Below are positions 38,379-49,693 of a stretch of 64,000 nucleotides of DNA, in pieces. Each line of letters starts with the position of its first letter. The stretch's first letter is position 1. Source of the DNA: Streptococcus sp. Marseille-P6264 (GTDB lineage: Bacteria; Bacillota; Bacilli; Lactobacillales; Streptococcaceae); contig NZ_CABPTO010000001.1 in the NCBI RefSeq assembly GCF_902460355.1, positions 434,001 through 498,000 of the forward strand, given 5' to 3'. The notes beneath the pieces were generated by a model. That model was given only the letters and a program-made list of their open reading frames with translations, made no database searches and was not told where the DNA came from. The translations under genes and the position numbers were made by a program.

Positions 38379-38414
38379 AAAAAAGCTGTTGGATAAAAAT
38401 CCAACAGCTTTTTT
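38379..38414. terminator. Strong terminator after pgl and the 61-aa gene
   Basis: A 15-bp stem AAAAAGCTGTTGGAT-type arm paired with TCCAACAGCTTTTTT. Symmetrical A/T runs allow it to act also for the minus-strand gene ending at 38437. Confidence 0.88.
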
Positions 38415-38436
38415 ATTTGATCGAGCCTTATTTAGT

Positions 38437-39012
38437 CTATTTTCGATTCATGAAATCCTCTAATTCTTTCAATCGCTCCCTTGTCAAGGGTTGAGCAAGA
38501 AAAATATCTTTATTGACATCTTTATTCTTATTAAAATCATGTAAGTCAACCTTTTCATAAACTAGCTTATTGGCAAGAGGGAGTTGACCATTTACATAGG
38601 TCGTGATTTCTATATCGCTTTCACTAAAAAATGCTCCATAGTAATCTTCCCGAACCACTACTGTCTGCCCTTTTTCCTCAAGATAGGCATACTGACTCAC
38701 TGGAACATAAATTGTGAAAAAAATACCAAGAATGGGAGAAAATGCCACTAACAAGGCTCCCAGAGCAAGAGCGGGATAAAGAACCCACCTATATCTTTTT
38801 ACCAATAAATAGGAAACAAGAAATAAAAAGGGAAAAGCAAACCATGGGCTGAACTGAGGATACCAGAATATACTGGTGATTGTAAGAAATAAAAGAACTC
38901 CCAAAAGCACCAGAGAGCTTGATTTGCGTTTATAAGCCAAAAAGAGGCCTATAAATAAAACTGTAAGAGCTAGCCACTCTCTGCTTAGGATATACAAAAT
39001 GAAATAAAACAT
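38437..39012 (-). CDS. Membrane protein of unknown function
   Basis: 191 residues. About five helices fill residues 1-115 (ILSREWLALTVLFIGLFLAY, LVLLGVLLFLTITSIFW, FAFPFLFLVSYLLV, ALALGALLVAFSPILGIFF), followed by a soluble tail ending LTRERLKELEDFMNRK. No family recognised. It lies downstream of eno, but a terminator separates them. Confidence 0.65.
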   Translation of the reverse strand: MFYFILYILSREWLALTVLFIGLFLAYKRKSSSLVLLGVLLFLTITSIFWYPQFSPWFAFPFLFLVSYLLVKRYRWVLYPALALGALLVAFSPILGIFFTIYVPVSQYAYLEEKGQTVVVREDYYGAFFSESDIEITTYVNGQLPLANKLVYEKVDLHDFNKNKDVNKDIFLAQPLTRERLKELEDFMNRK

Positions 39013-39036
39013 CCCAAAAGTCTCCCCTTATTTATT

Positions 39037-39067
39037 AAAAATCCCTTGAGTTAACCTCAAGGGATTT
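39037..39067 (-). terminator. Terminator of eno
   Basis: Stem AAATCCCTTGAG / CTCAAGGGATTT, loop GTTAA, with TTTTTAATAAA on the minus strand, about 20 nt after the stop. Confidence 0.85.
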
Positions 39068-39088
39068 GCTTCATTCCATTAGAAGGAA

Positions 39089-40411
<1,323 letters not shown>

Positions 40412-40431
40412 TTAAAATTATTTACTAGTCT

Positions 40432-40460
40432 ATGATACCTCAAAAGCGCTTTTTTTTCAA
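40432..40460 (-). promoter_or_regulatory. eno promoter with an overlapping cre-like palindrome
   Basis: -35 TTGAAA (40460-40455), -10 TATCAT (40437-40432), 17-bp spacer. The spacer holds AAAAGCGCTTTT, a palindrome resembling a CcpA site but without the full consensus ends. Confidence 0.75.
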
Positions 40461-40562
40461 GGAAAAACAGCAGCTTTGCTTGAAAAATCACAATTTTTAA
40501 AATGCAATCGGTTACATCCTATCTTTTTCTTAATGGTTTGAAAATCAGAAATCCTTTATTTA

Positions 40563-40571
40563 TGATATACT
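40563..40571 (+). promoter_or_regulatory. Extended -10 placed 6 nt before a start codon (leaderless promoter)
   Basis: TGATATACT (TG at 40563-40564, -10 40566-40571), then AGAAAT and ATG 40578. Transcription should begin at or next to the A of the ATG. Confidence 0.65.
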
Positions 40572-40577
40572 AGAAAT

Positions 40578-41036
40578 ATGACAGATCTAAATAACATTAT
40601 CATGGAAAAATCTCAGGGGAATGCTAAGCTCAATCCTGATGAACAGCGTAAATTTCTGGAAACTTTTGAAGAGCGGGTGATTGCTTACTGCTCTATTTCA
40701 GTTGCAAATTCCTCGCTTCTAAAACAGCATTTTAAAGAAATAGTTGAGAAGATCACTGAAAACTATCAGCCCGTCACAGTCAAAATATCGCCTGAAGTCA
40801 TATCCAGCCAACAAGTTTTCTACCTAAAAACAGCCAAAGACTTAGGCTGTGAGGCCACCATTGTCTCCGCTTTTTGCCAATCCTCTCCTTTCGGTTTGGT
40901 TATCCATAGTGATCGCCCTGTGACCGTTGAAGAAAAGGACTTGAGCAAGCAATTTGCTGACGTCCTCCATCCAGCAGAAGATAAACCATCTACCCTCAAG
41001 AAAACCTCCCTTTGGAAAAAAATGTTTCATAAATGA
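40578..41036 (+). CDS. DUF1694 (YueI-like) protein
   Basis: 152 residues, soluble. KLNPDEQRKFLETFEERVI is the characteristic YueI start and FGLVIHSDRPV falls in the conserved C-terminal half. Function unknown. There is no ribosome site; the promoter -10 ends 6 nt before the ATG, so the mRNA is probably leaderless. It overlaps the next gene by 4 nt (ATGA). Confidence 0.82.
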   Translation: MTDLNNIIMEKSQGNAKLNPDEQRKFLETFEERVIAYCSISVANSSLLKQHFKEIVEKITENYQPVTVKISPEVISSQQVFYLKTAKDLGCEATIVSAFCQSSPFGLVIHSDRPVTVEEKDLSKQFADVLHPAEDKPSTLKKTSLWKKMFHK

Positions 41037-41380
41037 CAAATTTAGAGAAATTATTTGCCTTTTTCGAGGCGGAAAACCAGTGTGATTGGGACATTTATCA
41101 AACTTTTTTAGACGAGCATGTCGTCTGGGAATTGCATGGAGAATCTCCAGAAATCATTCAGGGAAAAGAAGGCTACCTCCACAGGATAAAGGAAGCTTAT
41201 CAGGACAGTTCCGCACAGTTTAGTTGCCAATACTATCACACCAATGCCGAGCAAAGTCGGCTTCTAACCATTTTGGTCAATGACCACGGAGACCTTTCCT
41301 GCGATCTATTTGAATTTGCAAATGGCTTAATCATCAAAGAAATCGAATATTTACTGAAAAAGAGAGTGGGACAGAAATAG
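41033..41380 (+). CDS. SnoaL/NTF2-like domain protein
   Basis: 115 residues. The pattern FFEAENQCDWDIYQTFLDEH, VVWELHGESPEIIQGKEGY and a final strand DLFEFANGLIIKEIEYL is that of small SnoaL-like folds. No enzymatic role can be inferred. Translation is coupled to the preceding gene. Its final residues RVGQK and the stop come from intergenic repeat copy D, so the C-terminus may be extended relative to relatives. Confidence 0.75.
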   Translation: MTNLEKLFAFFEAENQCDWDIYQTFLDEHVVWELHGESPEIIQGKEGYLHRIKEAYQDSSAQFSCQYYHTNAEQSRLLTILVNDHGDLSCDLFEFANGLIIKEIEYLLKKRVGQK

Positions 41381-41538
41381 GTAATTCGTTAGAATTCGAT
41401 TTCGTCGTCCCACCTCCGCACAGTTGAGTAGGGCTGTAAAAGCTGATGGAATCAGCGTAATAGAGCCCACTCAACCACTGCGTCTTGCTCGAAAATCCAA
41501 AGACAATTGAGAGGCTAGGACTTTTGTCCCAGCCTCTT
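41361..41538 (+). repeat. Intergenic repeat, copy D
   Basis: Starts AGAGAGTGGGACAGAAATAGG and ends with the hairpin GAGGCTAGGACTTTTGTCCCAGCCTC-type arms (GAGGCTAGGAC / GTCCCAGCCTC). It fills the space between two convergent genes and enters both: it encodes the last residues of the SnoaL-like protein at one end and of glycerate kinase at the other. Confidence 0.88.
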
Positions 41539-42645
41539 TTTGATGGCTAATAGATTACCAATATTGCGAGCTGTACGAACCAGATTTTCCCTCGCTTGAG
41601 CTAAGGTTACGTCCAAATCTGCCACTTGCGAGATAATGGGAAAAGCTGCATGGATATTCTCCCTAGGAAATGGAGGCAAATCAGCTGCTAAACTGCCACA
41701 GATCGCAAGAACGGGAATCTCTTTTGGCGTCCTCCTTGCTACCCCAACCGGAGCCTTTCCGGCCAAGGACTGCTTATCCATGCGGCCCTCACCAACAACA
41801 ACCAAGTCCGCTTCTTTAACCCTGCGGTCAAAATCCAGCAAATCCAGGCAGGTATCAATTCCTGACACGACTTTCCCCTTAGCAAATGTGACTAGCCCTG
41901 CTGCCATGCCTCCTCCTGCACCAGCACCAGCTTGGGTGAAAATCTGCGGATTGACCAGCTCATAGAAGTTCCTCATTTCCTGATCGACAGATGAAAGAAG
42001 CCATTCAGACAGGCCTTTCTGTCGTCCAAAGACCTGAGTCGCTCCCTGCTGCCCACATAAAGGACTGGAAACATCTGTCAAAATTTCGATGTCAATATCA
42101 TCCAAGCAAGTTGGAACACGTTCCGCAGAAATTCGAGCAACTCTCCCTAAAGAGGAACCGATAGGTCGCAGTCGATGATTGTTTTCATCAAAAAATTCAT
42201 AGCCCAGACCTGCTGCCATACCGATTCCACCATCATTCGTTGCCGAGCCTCCAACACCGACCAGAATCTTCCTGACTCCATTTTCAGCCAAATGAAGAAT
42301 CAGCTCCCCCAGACCTCTGGTTTCTAAGCCTAAAGGATTGCGTTTTTCCTTAGGAATTAAAGCCAGTCCCACTAAATCTGCCATCTCAAAAAGGGCTAGC
42401 TGGTCTTGTCTAGCATATTTCATTTCGACTGGCTGGCCAAAAGGTCCAGTTACCCAGTGACGAAACTCTTTTAACTTCATAGCAGAAATCAAGGCAGCCA
42501 CAGTCCCCTCGCCGCCATCTCCAATAGGCAGCAAATCAAAAGTCGCCTCTGGAAAGGCTTGGAAAAAACCTTCTTTCAAGGCTTCTGCTACCTGAACGGC
42601 AGACAAACTTTCCTTAAAAGAATCCGGTGCTAACAAGATATGCAT
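41515..42645 (-). CDS. glxK: Glycerate kinase
   Basis: 376 residues, type 1 glycerate kinase family: ILLAPDSFKESLSAVQVAEA at the start, PIGDGGEGTV, GVGGSATNDGGIGMAAGLGY and VVGEGRMDKQSLAGKAP. Phosphorylates glycerate to 2- or 3-phosphoglycerate, feeding glycolysis. It follows serB by 8 nt. The last residues LGQKS are read from intergenic repeat copy D. Confidence 0.92.
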   Translation of the reverse strand: MHILLAPDSFKESLSAVQVAEALKEGFFQAFPEATFDLLPIGDGGEGTVAALISAMKLKEFRHWVTGPFGQPVEMKYARQDQLALFEMADLVGLALIPKEKRNPLGLETRGLGELILHLAENGVRKILVGVGGSATNDGGIGMAAGLGYEFFDENNHRLRPIGSSLGRVARISAERVPTCLDDIDIEILTDVSSPLCGQQGATQVFGRQKGLSEWLLSSVDQEMRNFYELVNPQIFTQAGAGAGGGMAAGLVTFAKGKVVSGIDTCLDLLDFDRRVKEADLVVVGEGRMDKQSLAGKAPVGVARRTPKEIPVLAICGSLAADLPPFPRENIHAAFPIISQVADLDVTLAQARENLVRTARNIGNLLAIKKRLGQKS

Positions 42646-42653
42646 AGTGCCTC

Positions 42654-43301
42654 CTATTTTTCCTTAGCATCTAAAATGTAAATTAGCTGATAGAGGTCAT
42701 AAACATTGATTTGATAGGGTGCTTGCTCTCTTACAATTGGCTTGGCGTTAAAAGCAATTCCAATGCCTGCCGTTTGAATCATAGGTAAATCATTGGCGCC
42801 ATCCCCCATAGCAATGGTTTGATTTAATTCCAAATTATTCTCTTGAGCCCATGCTTTCAGCATCTGAACTTTAGTATCTTTACTAACAATATCGCCCAAA
42901 AGATGACCTGTCAGGGAACCATTTTTACTTTCCAAGCGATTGGCCTTTACATAGTCAATTCCTAGCTGCTCAGCCAGTCTATCCACCGTTTCATGAAAAC
43001 CACCTGAAACCAAGCCAATCTTGTAACCACGCGCATGCAGCTCATCTACTAATTTTTTAGCACCAGGCGTGAAATGAATCTTGTCAGCTATCTGAGAAAA
43101 AATAGTTTCTGGAAGCCCCGCCAAAAGTGAAACTCTCTCTCGCAAAGCTGCTTCGAAATCCAATTCCCCGCGCATGGCTCGCTCGGTAATATCAGCTACT
43201 TGCTGCCCAACTCCTGCTTCCTCGCCCAGTAAATCAATCCCCTCTTCCATAATAAGAGTGCTATCTACATCCATAACCAATAGACCTTTGACCTGACCCA
43301 T
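42654..43301 (-). CDS. serB: Phosphoserine phosphatase
   Basis: 215 residues, HAD superfamily. VMDVDSTLIMEEGID holds both catalytic aspartates, VSGGFHETVD motif II, and MGDGANDLPMI motif IV. Makes serine from phosphoserine. In an operon with glxK; both touch phosphoglycerate/serine metabolism. Confidence 0.94.
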   Translation of the reverse strand: MGQVKGLLVMDVDSTLIMEEGIDLLGEEAGVGQQVADITERAMRGELDFEAALRERVSLLAGLPETIFSQIADKIHFTPGAKKLVDELHARGYKIGLVSGGFHETVDRLAEQLGIDYVKANRLESKNGSLTGHLLGDIVSKDTKVQMLKAWAQENNLELNQTIAMGDGANDLPMIQTAGIGIAFNAKPIVREQAPYQINVYDLYQLIYILDAKEK

Positions 43302-43372
43302 CTACTCACCTCATGTTTTCTATGATTTGTTGTATTATACAGGATTTTCAGTGACAAGACAAGCTAGATTGC

Positions 43373-43400
43373 AAAGAAAAAAGTTCCCGAAGGAACTTTC
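43373..43400 (-). terminator. Terminator of ezrA
   Basis: Stem AAAGTTCC / GGAACTTT, loop TTCG-type, then TTTCTTT on the minus strand, right at the ezrA stop. Confidence 0.82.
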
Positions 43401-45125
43401 TTAGAAGCGAATATTTTCGCGTGTTTTTTCATATGAGTTGATGAAACGAGCTGAAACCCCAGGCTCAACAACATCCAAGGCTTTTGAAATAATTTCCAAA
43501 GATTTTGCGTAATCAAATTCAACTTCAAAAGCATGAAGGGATTCATTGAAGGCTGCCTGCACATTGTCATCAAATGAACGATAACGGTTAGAGTATTGTA
43601 GCAACTGCTCTGTTAAGGTAGAATTTCGAACGATTCGATATGTCTCTTCTTCCAATTCATTCATTGTATTTGCCAGAATCTCTAACCAGCGGTTAACAGA
43701 TTCGATATTCACACGAGTTGCCTCCAACTCTCTAGCCAGCTCCTCAATATAGTCGCTTGCTCCAAAGAAAATTGTTAAGAAGGACTCTGGAATGCCCGGT
43801 AAATTACGTTTTTCCATAAATCGCTTAATCGTATGCAATTTATTGGCGTAAATCGTAACTTTTTGACGGGCATTGACATCGTCTTTTTCGATCTTTTCTA
43901 GCTGCTCACCAAGTTCAATCTGTTCATCTTCGATTTCTTTCAATCGGTCTTGAATAGCTTCCAACTCTTCTCTAACCAATGAGAAAGGTTTCTTCATTTC
44001 AGCTGTATCTTCAAGTGAAGAGTGAACTACTGCTTCTTGAGCAGATAATTCCGATTTCAAATCCTTGATATGATTTATTTCAGGTTCTGGTAGCAAGAAG
44101 GAATGCGATAAACGTTCCATTTCGCTTTGAAGCTGTTGGTTATTCTCTTTAGTGTGTTCTAAATAGTCAGGAAGGTAGTTCACCAACTTCTCAACGACTT
44201 TATGAGCCTCAATTTCTCGAGTAAAGATGGCATACAGAGCATCGATTTCCTCTTGAATTTGTTCATTCTCATACAAGGCATTATCCAACTCCAACGCCGC
44301 AAGATTTTCTTCATTTCGTTTCAAACTAGCACGAAGTTGTTGGAAACGCGCCTCTAAGTCAGTCTCAATAAAATGATAATTGGTTTCCAATAATTTGCGG
44401 TAGCCAGACTCCAAATCTTCTAATTGATCTGGTAATTTCTCAGTCAAGTTTTCTACAATTGCTGGAACTTTTTCGACGATCTGTGTTAGTGCCAAGATAC
44501 GATCTTCTGTTTTGTCTAAGATTTCTGCCGCTTCCACAGGATCCCCTGAAGAATTGAGAGTTACAAATTGAGAGAAATCAGACTCAATATTTTCCATTTG
44601 CTTCTGAATTTCTGCAAGAGCTCGTCCATAAGCGTCAGGATTGCTAGCCACAGTATGCTGCAAATTTTCAAATAGATCTAGGGCATGTAAAACCCGTCCA
44701 CTATTTTTAGATTCTTGTTTTTTCAGATCTTCTAAAGCTTGACGAATTGCATGAATATCCTCACTGATTAAATCAATTTGACTTTCAATATTTTCGATCG
44801 CATGCTTAGCCTTGAGGAAACGGAAAGAATTATTGTAGCCCTCTGCCTCAAAGAGATTGTTCTCAATATCAGCAAATGAATTTAAAGAGAGGTCTACCCA
44901 TTTTTGATTCCACTCACGGAAAGTCACTTGACTTTGCCCAATCAAATGTAAATTTTTAACTTCTTCCACTTCATCATTCACGGGAAGATTGTAAAGTTCC
45001 TCTTTTTTCTCCTCCAAACTTCGAAGCTTCGCTTCATTTCGTTTTCTCATATAGATAGCAGTAAAATAGCCTAAAATTAATAGTGCTGCTACTACAATAA
45101 TGAGAATAATCAGTCCATTAGACAT
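43401..45125 (-). CDS. ezrA: Septation ring formation regulator EzrA
   Basis: 574 residues, the usual EzrA length. One N-terminal membrane helix (LIILIIVVAALLILGYFTAI) followed entirely by charged alpha-helical coiled-coil, spectrin-like repeats. It modulates FtsZ rings and division-site proteins. ATG 45125 has AAGGAG 6 nt upstream, which rules out the start at 45158. Follows gyrB by 85 nt as in pneumococcus. Confidence 0.95.
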   Translation of the reverse strand: MSNGLIILIIVVAALLILGYFTAIYMRKRNEAKLRSLEEKKEELYNLPVNDEVEEVKNLHLIGQSQVTFREWNQKWVDLSLNSFADIENNLFEAEGYNNSFRFLKAKHAIENIESQIDLISEDIHAIRQALEDLKKQESKNSGRVLHALDLFENLQHTVASNPDAYGRALAEIQKQMENIESDFSQFVTLNSSGDPVEAAEILDKTEDRILALTQIVEKVPAIVENLTEKLPDQLEDLESGYRKLLETNYHFIETDLEARFQQLRASLKRNEENLAALELDNALYENEQIQEEIDALYAIFTREIEAHKVVEKLVNYLPDYLEHTKENNQQLQSEMERLSHSFLLPEPEINHIKDLKSELSAQEAVVHSSLEDTAEMKKPFSLVREELEAIQDRLKEIEDEQIELGEQLEKIEKDDVNARQKVTIYANKLHTIKRFMEKRNLPGIPESFLTIFFGASDYIEELARELEATRVNIESVNRWLEILANTMNELEEETYRIVRNSTLTEQLLQYSNRYRSFDDNVQAAFNESLHAFEVEFDYAKSLEIISKALDVVEPGVSARFINSYEKTRENIRF

Positions 45126-45210
45126 ATAAAACTCCTTCATTCTTTTACTAAAAAGCAAACATATTGATTATATCACAAATTCATTTGTAATGGTTGTTTT
45201 TTCTAACTTT

Positions 45211-47160
45211 TTAGACATCAAGTGTGCTATATACTGCATTTTTTTCGATAAAGTCACGACGAGGCTCTACACGATCTCCCATCAGCATATCAAAAATCTT
45301 ATCAGCTTCTGCTGCGTCATCGACAGAAACTCGCGCCATTAGACGGTGTTCTGGATTCATGGTCGTTTCCCACAACTGATGGTCATCCATTTCTCCCAAA
45401 CCTTTGTAGCGCTGAATCGTCGGCTTAGAGCGACCTTCACTATAGCGCTCGAGAGCAGCTTGCAGTTCTTCTTCTTGATTTGCACCTGGCTGGATGTATT
45501 CTTTAATCTCACTTCCGACCTTGACACCATAGATTGGTGGTTGGGCGATATAGACATAGCCTGCTTCCAGAACCGGCTTCATGTAGCGGTAAATCAAAGT
45601 CAGGAGCAAAGTTCGAATGTGAGCTCCGTCCACGTCCGCATCGGTCATGATGACTAATTTATGATAGCGAGCCTTGCTGACATCAAAGTCAGCTCCAAAG
45701 CCCGTTCCCATAGCAGTGAAGAGACTGCGGATTTCTTCATTAGCCAGAATCTTATCCATGCTGGCTTTTTCAACGTTGAGAATTTTACCTCGAATTGGTA
45801 GAATAGCCTGAAATTCACGATTACGACCTGACTTAGCTGAACCACCCGCTGAGTCTCCCTCCACGATGAAGAGTTCTGTTTCCTGTGGGTTGTTGGACGA
45901 ACAGTCAGCCAATTTCCCTGGCAGATTAGAGATTTCCAAACCAGACTTCTTGCGGGTTACTTCCCGAGCTCGCTTAGCAGCAATTCTAGCCTTAGAAGCC
46001 AAAATTCCCTTTTCAACGATTTTTCGAGCTACCGCAGGATTTTCCAAAAGGAAATCTGAGAAGGCTTCACTGAAGAGACGGTTGGTAATCTTGACTACTT
46101 CGCTATTGCCCAGCTTGGTCTTGGTCTGACCTTCAAACTGAGGGTTAGGGTGCTTGACAGAGATGACCGCTGTCAGTCCCTCACGCACATCTTCCCCGGT
46201 CAGATTGTCCTCATTTTCTTTGAGAAGCTTATTTTTCTTGGCATAGTCATTGATGACCCGTGTCAAGGCGGTCCGGAAACCTTGCTCATGCGTTCCACCC
46301 TCGTGGGTATGGATGTTATTGGCAAAGCTCATGACTGTTTCATGGTAGCCAGTCGTGTACTGCATAGCGACTTCAACCGTAATGTCGTCCATTTCGCCGT
46401 CAGTATAAATCGGCGTATCAAAGATAACATCCTTGTTTTCATTGATGTATTGAACATAGCTGGCAATCCCACCCTCATAGTGGTAATCCTTGACCTGCTC
46501 CATTCCATCTCGCTTATCTGTGATGGAAATTCTGAGACCACGATTGAGAAAGGCCAATTCCTGCACCCGTTTGTTTAGCTTTTCAAAGTCAAATTCTACT
46601 GTTTCAGTGAAAATCTCCGGATCCGGTGTAAAGTGAACTGTCGTACCTGTACGATCTGTCTCACCGATGACTTCTAGATCAGCGACTACATGACCACGAC
46701 GGTATTCTTGGTAATGAATCTGGCCGTTTTTATAAACGCGGACATCCAGCTGAGTGGACAGGGCATTTACAACGGAAGAACCTACACCATGCAGACCTCC
46801 TGAAACCTTGTAGCCGCCACCGCCGAATTTTCCTCCAGCATGGAGCACGGTAAAGACGGTTTCCACAGCCGGGCGACCTGTTTTCTCCTGAATGTCAACG
46901 GGAATGCCTCGACCATCGTCAACAACTGTAATCGAATTATCTTTTTCAATAAAGACTTGAATGTGAGTGGCAAAGCCAGCCAAGGCTTCATCAATCGAAT
47001 TGTCAACAATTTCCCACACTAAATGGTGCAGACCTTCCTTAGAGGTCGAACCGATATACATACCAGGGCGCATCCGAACGGCTTCTAAGCCCTCCAAGAC
47101 TTGAATCTGACTGGCGTCATATTCTTGCGCTTGTATGTCTTGTTGCTTTTCTTCTGTCAT
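45211..47160 (-). CDS. gyrB: DNA gyrase subunit B
   Basis: 649 residues. GHKL ATPase ([35 protein letters not shown]), transducer, and Toprim domain ([31 protein letters not shown]). With GyrA introduces negative supercoils; quinolone and aminocoumarin target. The start lies 1 nt after the stop of the HAD gene, so they are cotranscribed. Confidence 0.98.
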   Translation of the reverse strand: MTEEKQQDIQAQEYDASQIQVLEGLEAVRMRPGMYIGSTSKEGLHHLVWEIVDNSIDEALAGFATHIQVFIEKDNSITVVDDGRGIPVDIQEKTGRPAVETVFTVLHAGGKFGGGGYKVSGGLHGVGSSVVNALSTQLDVRVYKNGQIHYQEYRRGHVVADLEVIGETDRTGTTVHFTPDPEIFTETVEFDFEKLNKRVQELAFLNRGLRISITDKRDGMEQVKDYHYEGGIASYVQYINENKDVIFDTPIYTDGEMDDITVEVAMQYTTGYHETVMSFANNIHTHEGGTHEQGFRTALTRVINDYAKKNKLLKENEDNLTGEDVREGLTAVISVKHPNPQFEGQTKTKLGNSEVVKITNRLFSEAFSDFLLENPAVARKIVEKGILASKARIAAKRAREVTRKKSGLEISNLPGKLADCSSNNPQETELFIVEGDSAGGSAKSGRNREFQAILPIRGKILNVEKASMDKILANEEIRSLFTAMGTGFGADFDVSKARYHKLVIMTDADVDGAHIRTLLLTLIYRYMKPVLEAGYVYIAQPPIYGVKVGSEIKEYIQPGANQEEELQAALERYSEGRSKPTIQRYKGLGEMDDHQLWETTMNPEHRLMARVSVDDAAEADKIFDMLMGDRVEPRRDFIEKNAVYSTLDV

Positions 47161-47161
47161 G

Positions 47162-47740
47162 TTATTCCTTTTCTAGTTCAATATCTACAAATTCTTCAAG
47201 ATTTTTCATATTATCGAAAAGATAGCAGCTAAAGCCTGCCACCTGACCAGCTTCGATATCAATCGGCCGATCTCCGATAACCAGCCCAGACTCAATCTGG
47301 TACTTGTCTTTTAAATACAGCATAGACTCAGGATCTGGCTTACGTTTAAAACCATTAGTAGCCGTCACTACTTCTGTAAAATATAGACCAATCTGCGTCT
47401 TCTGCAAAATCTCTAACACCTGTTCATCTCGGTGAGAAATCAAAAAGTTTCTGCCACCTTGCTGGATAATTTGCGCCAATAATTCTGATGCACCGTCAAA
47501 TAAAATCGGATGCTCTAATTCCTTGGCCTCGTTCGCCTTATAAGCCTTTAAAAACTCCTTGTTTCTAGGGGCAAACTGGCGGACTGCATATTCTGTCGAA
47601 ACCTTGAGAGCCTTATACACTTCATCATGACTCGCAGTCAGACCAAAGTCCTGCAAGGTATGGACAAAAGCTGCGGTTGAAGTCTCATAATTATCCAAGA
47701 GAGTCCCACCTAAATCCCAGATGTAATCTTGATAATTCAT
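47162..47740 (-). CDS. HAD-family hydrolase (phosphoglycolate phosphatase-like)
   Basis: 192 residues. The first motif reads [14 protein letters not shown]: Gly replaces the second catalytic Asp of DxDGT, while [23 protein letters not shown] and [12 protein letters not shown] represent motifs II-IV. This DLGGTL variant is usual in the streptococcal orthologue upstream of gyrB. A small phosphorylated substrate is likely but unidentified. Confidence 0.85.
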   Translation of the reverse strand: MNYQDYIWDLGGTLLDNYETSTAAFVHTLQDFGLTASHDEVYKALKVSTEYAVRQFAPRNKEFLKAYKANEAKELEHPILFDGASELLAQIIQQGGRNFLISHRDEQVLEILQKTQIGLYFTEVVTATNGFKRKPDPESMLYLKDKYQIESGLVIGDRPIDIEAGQVAGFSCYLFDNMKNLEEFVDIELEKE

Positions 47741-47832
47741 ACCCTTTATTATACCATATTTTTTGAAAAAAAGGGGCTTTTATTTATGATGAAATAGCAT
47801 ATTTTCATAGATTTTTCATCCAACTTAGACAG

Positions 47833-47857
47833 AAAAAATCCACCCGAAAATCGGGTG
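47833..47857 (-). terminator. Terminator of the UPF0324-rodA-DJ-1 transcript
   Basis: Stem CACCCGA / TCGGGTG, loop TTT, then GATTTTTTC, 6 nt after the stop at 47864. Confidence 0.88.
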
Positions 47858-47863
47858 AATCTT

Positions 47864-48412
47864 TTAGTTCTCAAAAACATCTTTAAAAAGCATAGAACTG
47901 GCCAATTGATCCGCATCTCCGCCTAGCTGGTGAACCAACTCATAGGCAAAAGGCAGAGCTGTAGATGGACCACGGCTGGTGATCAGTTTTCCATCTACGA
48001 CAACGGTCTGCTTCTGATAGCTACCATTCTCAATGTTGGCTTCCACCCCATCGTAGCAAGTGAAATTCTTGCCATTCAGCAGACCTGCGCGGTCAAGGGC
48101 AATCGGAGCGGCACAGATTGCTGCAACAAATTTACCTTCTACTTGAAATTCCTGCAAAACTTCCATCAAGCGGTCGTCATCACGCAGATTTGTTGATCCT
48201 GGCATACCGCCTGGAAGAACGACCATATCATAAGCAGATAGATTGCCATTCCAGACTTGATCGGCTTTGACAGTAATCTGGTGAGAGCCTGTCACAGACT
48301 CCTCAAAACCAATCATATCACAGATAAAGCCTGCACGACGCAAGACATCGACAACGGTGAGGGCTTCAATTTCTTCAAAACCATTAGCTAACATAAGAGC
48401 TACTTTTTTCAT
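47864..48412 (-). CDS. DJ-1/PfpI family protein (ThiJ-like)
   Basis: 182 residues. LANGFEEIEALTVVDVLRRA carries the conserved Glu, and AAICAAPIAL the nucleophilic Cys of the DJ-1 elbow. Family members act as deglycase/glyoxalase-like or redox-protective enzymes; which applies is not decided by sequence. ATG 48412 has AGGAAGG 8 nt upstream; the frame to 48445 is rejected. Lies 36 nt after rodA. Confidence 0.88.
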   Translation of the reverse strand: MKKVALMLANGFEEIEALTVVDVLRRAGFICDMIGFEESVTGSHQITVKADQVWNGNLSAYDMVVLPGGMPGSTNLRDDDRLMEVLQEFQVEGKFVAAICAAPIALDRAGLLNGKNFTCYDGVEANIENGSYQKQTVVVDGKLITSRGPSTALPFAYELVHQLGGDADQLASSMLFKDVFEN

Positions 48413-48448
48413 ACAAAATACCTTCCTAGGATACGAGGTACCCACTTC

Positions 48449-49681
48449 TTATTTTATTTTTCTAAGTACAATTTTTTTACGAACAGGCGGAGTCACCGCA
48501 TGCTTCTCCTCTTCTAAGCTATTTTGATAAGAGACAGACAGTAGGAGACCGATTCCGATGAGATTGCTGACGATGGAGGAGCCTCCTTGAGAAATGAAAG
48601 GAAGCGGAATCCCGGTTAAAGGCAAAATCCCTGTCACAGCACCAATATTTTCAAAAATATGAAAGAGCAACATCATAATGAGGCCGGTCGAGATATAGGT
48701 GTAGAACTGATTGTTGGACTTAATAGTAATCTGAAGCATACGATGAATCAAGAACAGATAAATAACAATCACCAAACTCGAACCAAGAAAACCAAAATCC
48801 TCCGCAATCACGGTGAAAATCATATCACTTTCACGGACAGGTACTAGAAGATTTGAGACATTGAATCCTTGACCTAGCAAACCACCACTTCCAATAGCAA
48901 TCTGTCCTTGTGCCTGCTGATAAGTTACTGTCTGAGCATATTCAAATGGATGGAGCCAGGCTGAGATCCGATTGATCTGGTACGTCGGCATCCCTAAACC
49001 ATGTAGAAAAGCACGGCCACCATTTGAAATAAAGATCAACATAAAGACAGTAAAAAGAAGGGATACTGTCAAGAAAACCGGTAGAATAATCTTCCACGAA
49101 ACACCAGATAAGAGGACAATGCCGCAGTAAATTGCAGCAAATACTAGGGCTGTTCCTAAATCACTCTGCAAGGCCAAAAGTAACAAAACCGGCAAGGTAT
49201 ATAATGCTAATTTTACAATCAAAAAGAGATCTAAAGCAATGGTTCGCTCATAGTTCTTATTTTGCTGCAGAAATTTTACTACGACTCGCGACAGCATTAA
49301 AATATAAGAGATTTTCATAAATTCAGATGGCTGAAAGAGAGTAACACCTCGAATAGATACCCAGTTTTTCGCCCCTGTAGAAGCCACTAAGCTCTCACTA
49401 TAAAATACAAGCGGAAGAACCATAAGTCCTAAGCCTAAAACATACAGAAAAGGCGTCATCTTCCAAAGAAACTTAGTGTTAAAAAACATAACGATAAAGC
49501 TAATCAGAAAGCCTAATAAAATCCAAACTACTTGCTGACCAACAATCTGCAAGACATTATTTGGATAATCATGGCTAACCGCTATATAAATAGCCGTAAC
49601 TCCGATTGATAGTAAGAGCAAGACAGGTAAAAGCAAGCTGTAATCAATCCGAGACTCAAATGTTCTTCGCTGTGAAGGCAT
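48449..49681 (-). CDS. rodA: Peptidoglycan glycosyltransferase RodA (SEDS family)
   Basis: 410 residues with ten membrane helices. SEDS motifs: FQPSEFMKISY, the loop Asp region ALQSDLGTALVF, IAEDFGFLGSSLVIV and GIPLPFISQGGSS. Makes side-wall glycan with a class B PBP; in ovoid streptococci it serves peripheral elongation. Gene neighbourhood (DJ-1, HAD, gyrB, ezrA) matches the pneumococcal rodA locus. Confidence 0.94.
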   Translation of the reverse strand: MPSQRRTFESRIDYSLLLPVLLLLSIGVTAIYIAVSHDYPNNVLQIVGQQVVWILLGFLISFIVMFFNTKFLWKMTPFLYVLGLGLMVLPLVFYSESLVASTGAKNWVSIRGVTLFQPSEFMKISYILMLSRVVVKFLQQNKNYERTIALDLFLIVKLALYTLPVLLLLALQSDLGTALVFAAIYCGIVLLSGVSWKIILPVFLTVSLLFTVFMLIFISNGGRAFLHGLGMPTYQINRISAWLHPFEYAQTVTYQQAQGQIAIGSGGLLGQGFNVSNLLVPVRESDMIFTVIAEDFGFLGSSLVIVIYLFLIHRMLQITIKSNNQFYTYISTGLIMMLLFHIFENIGAVTGILPLTGIPLPFISQGGSSIVSNLIGIGLLLSVSYQNSLEEEKHAVTPPVRKKIVLRKIK

Positions 49682-49693
49682 AATTTTCCTTTC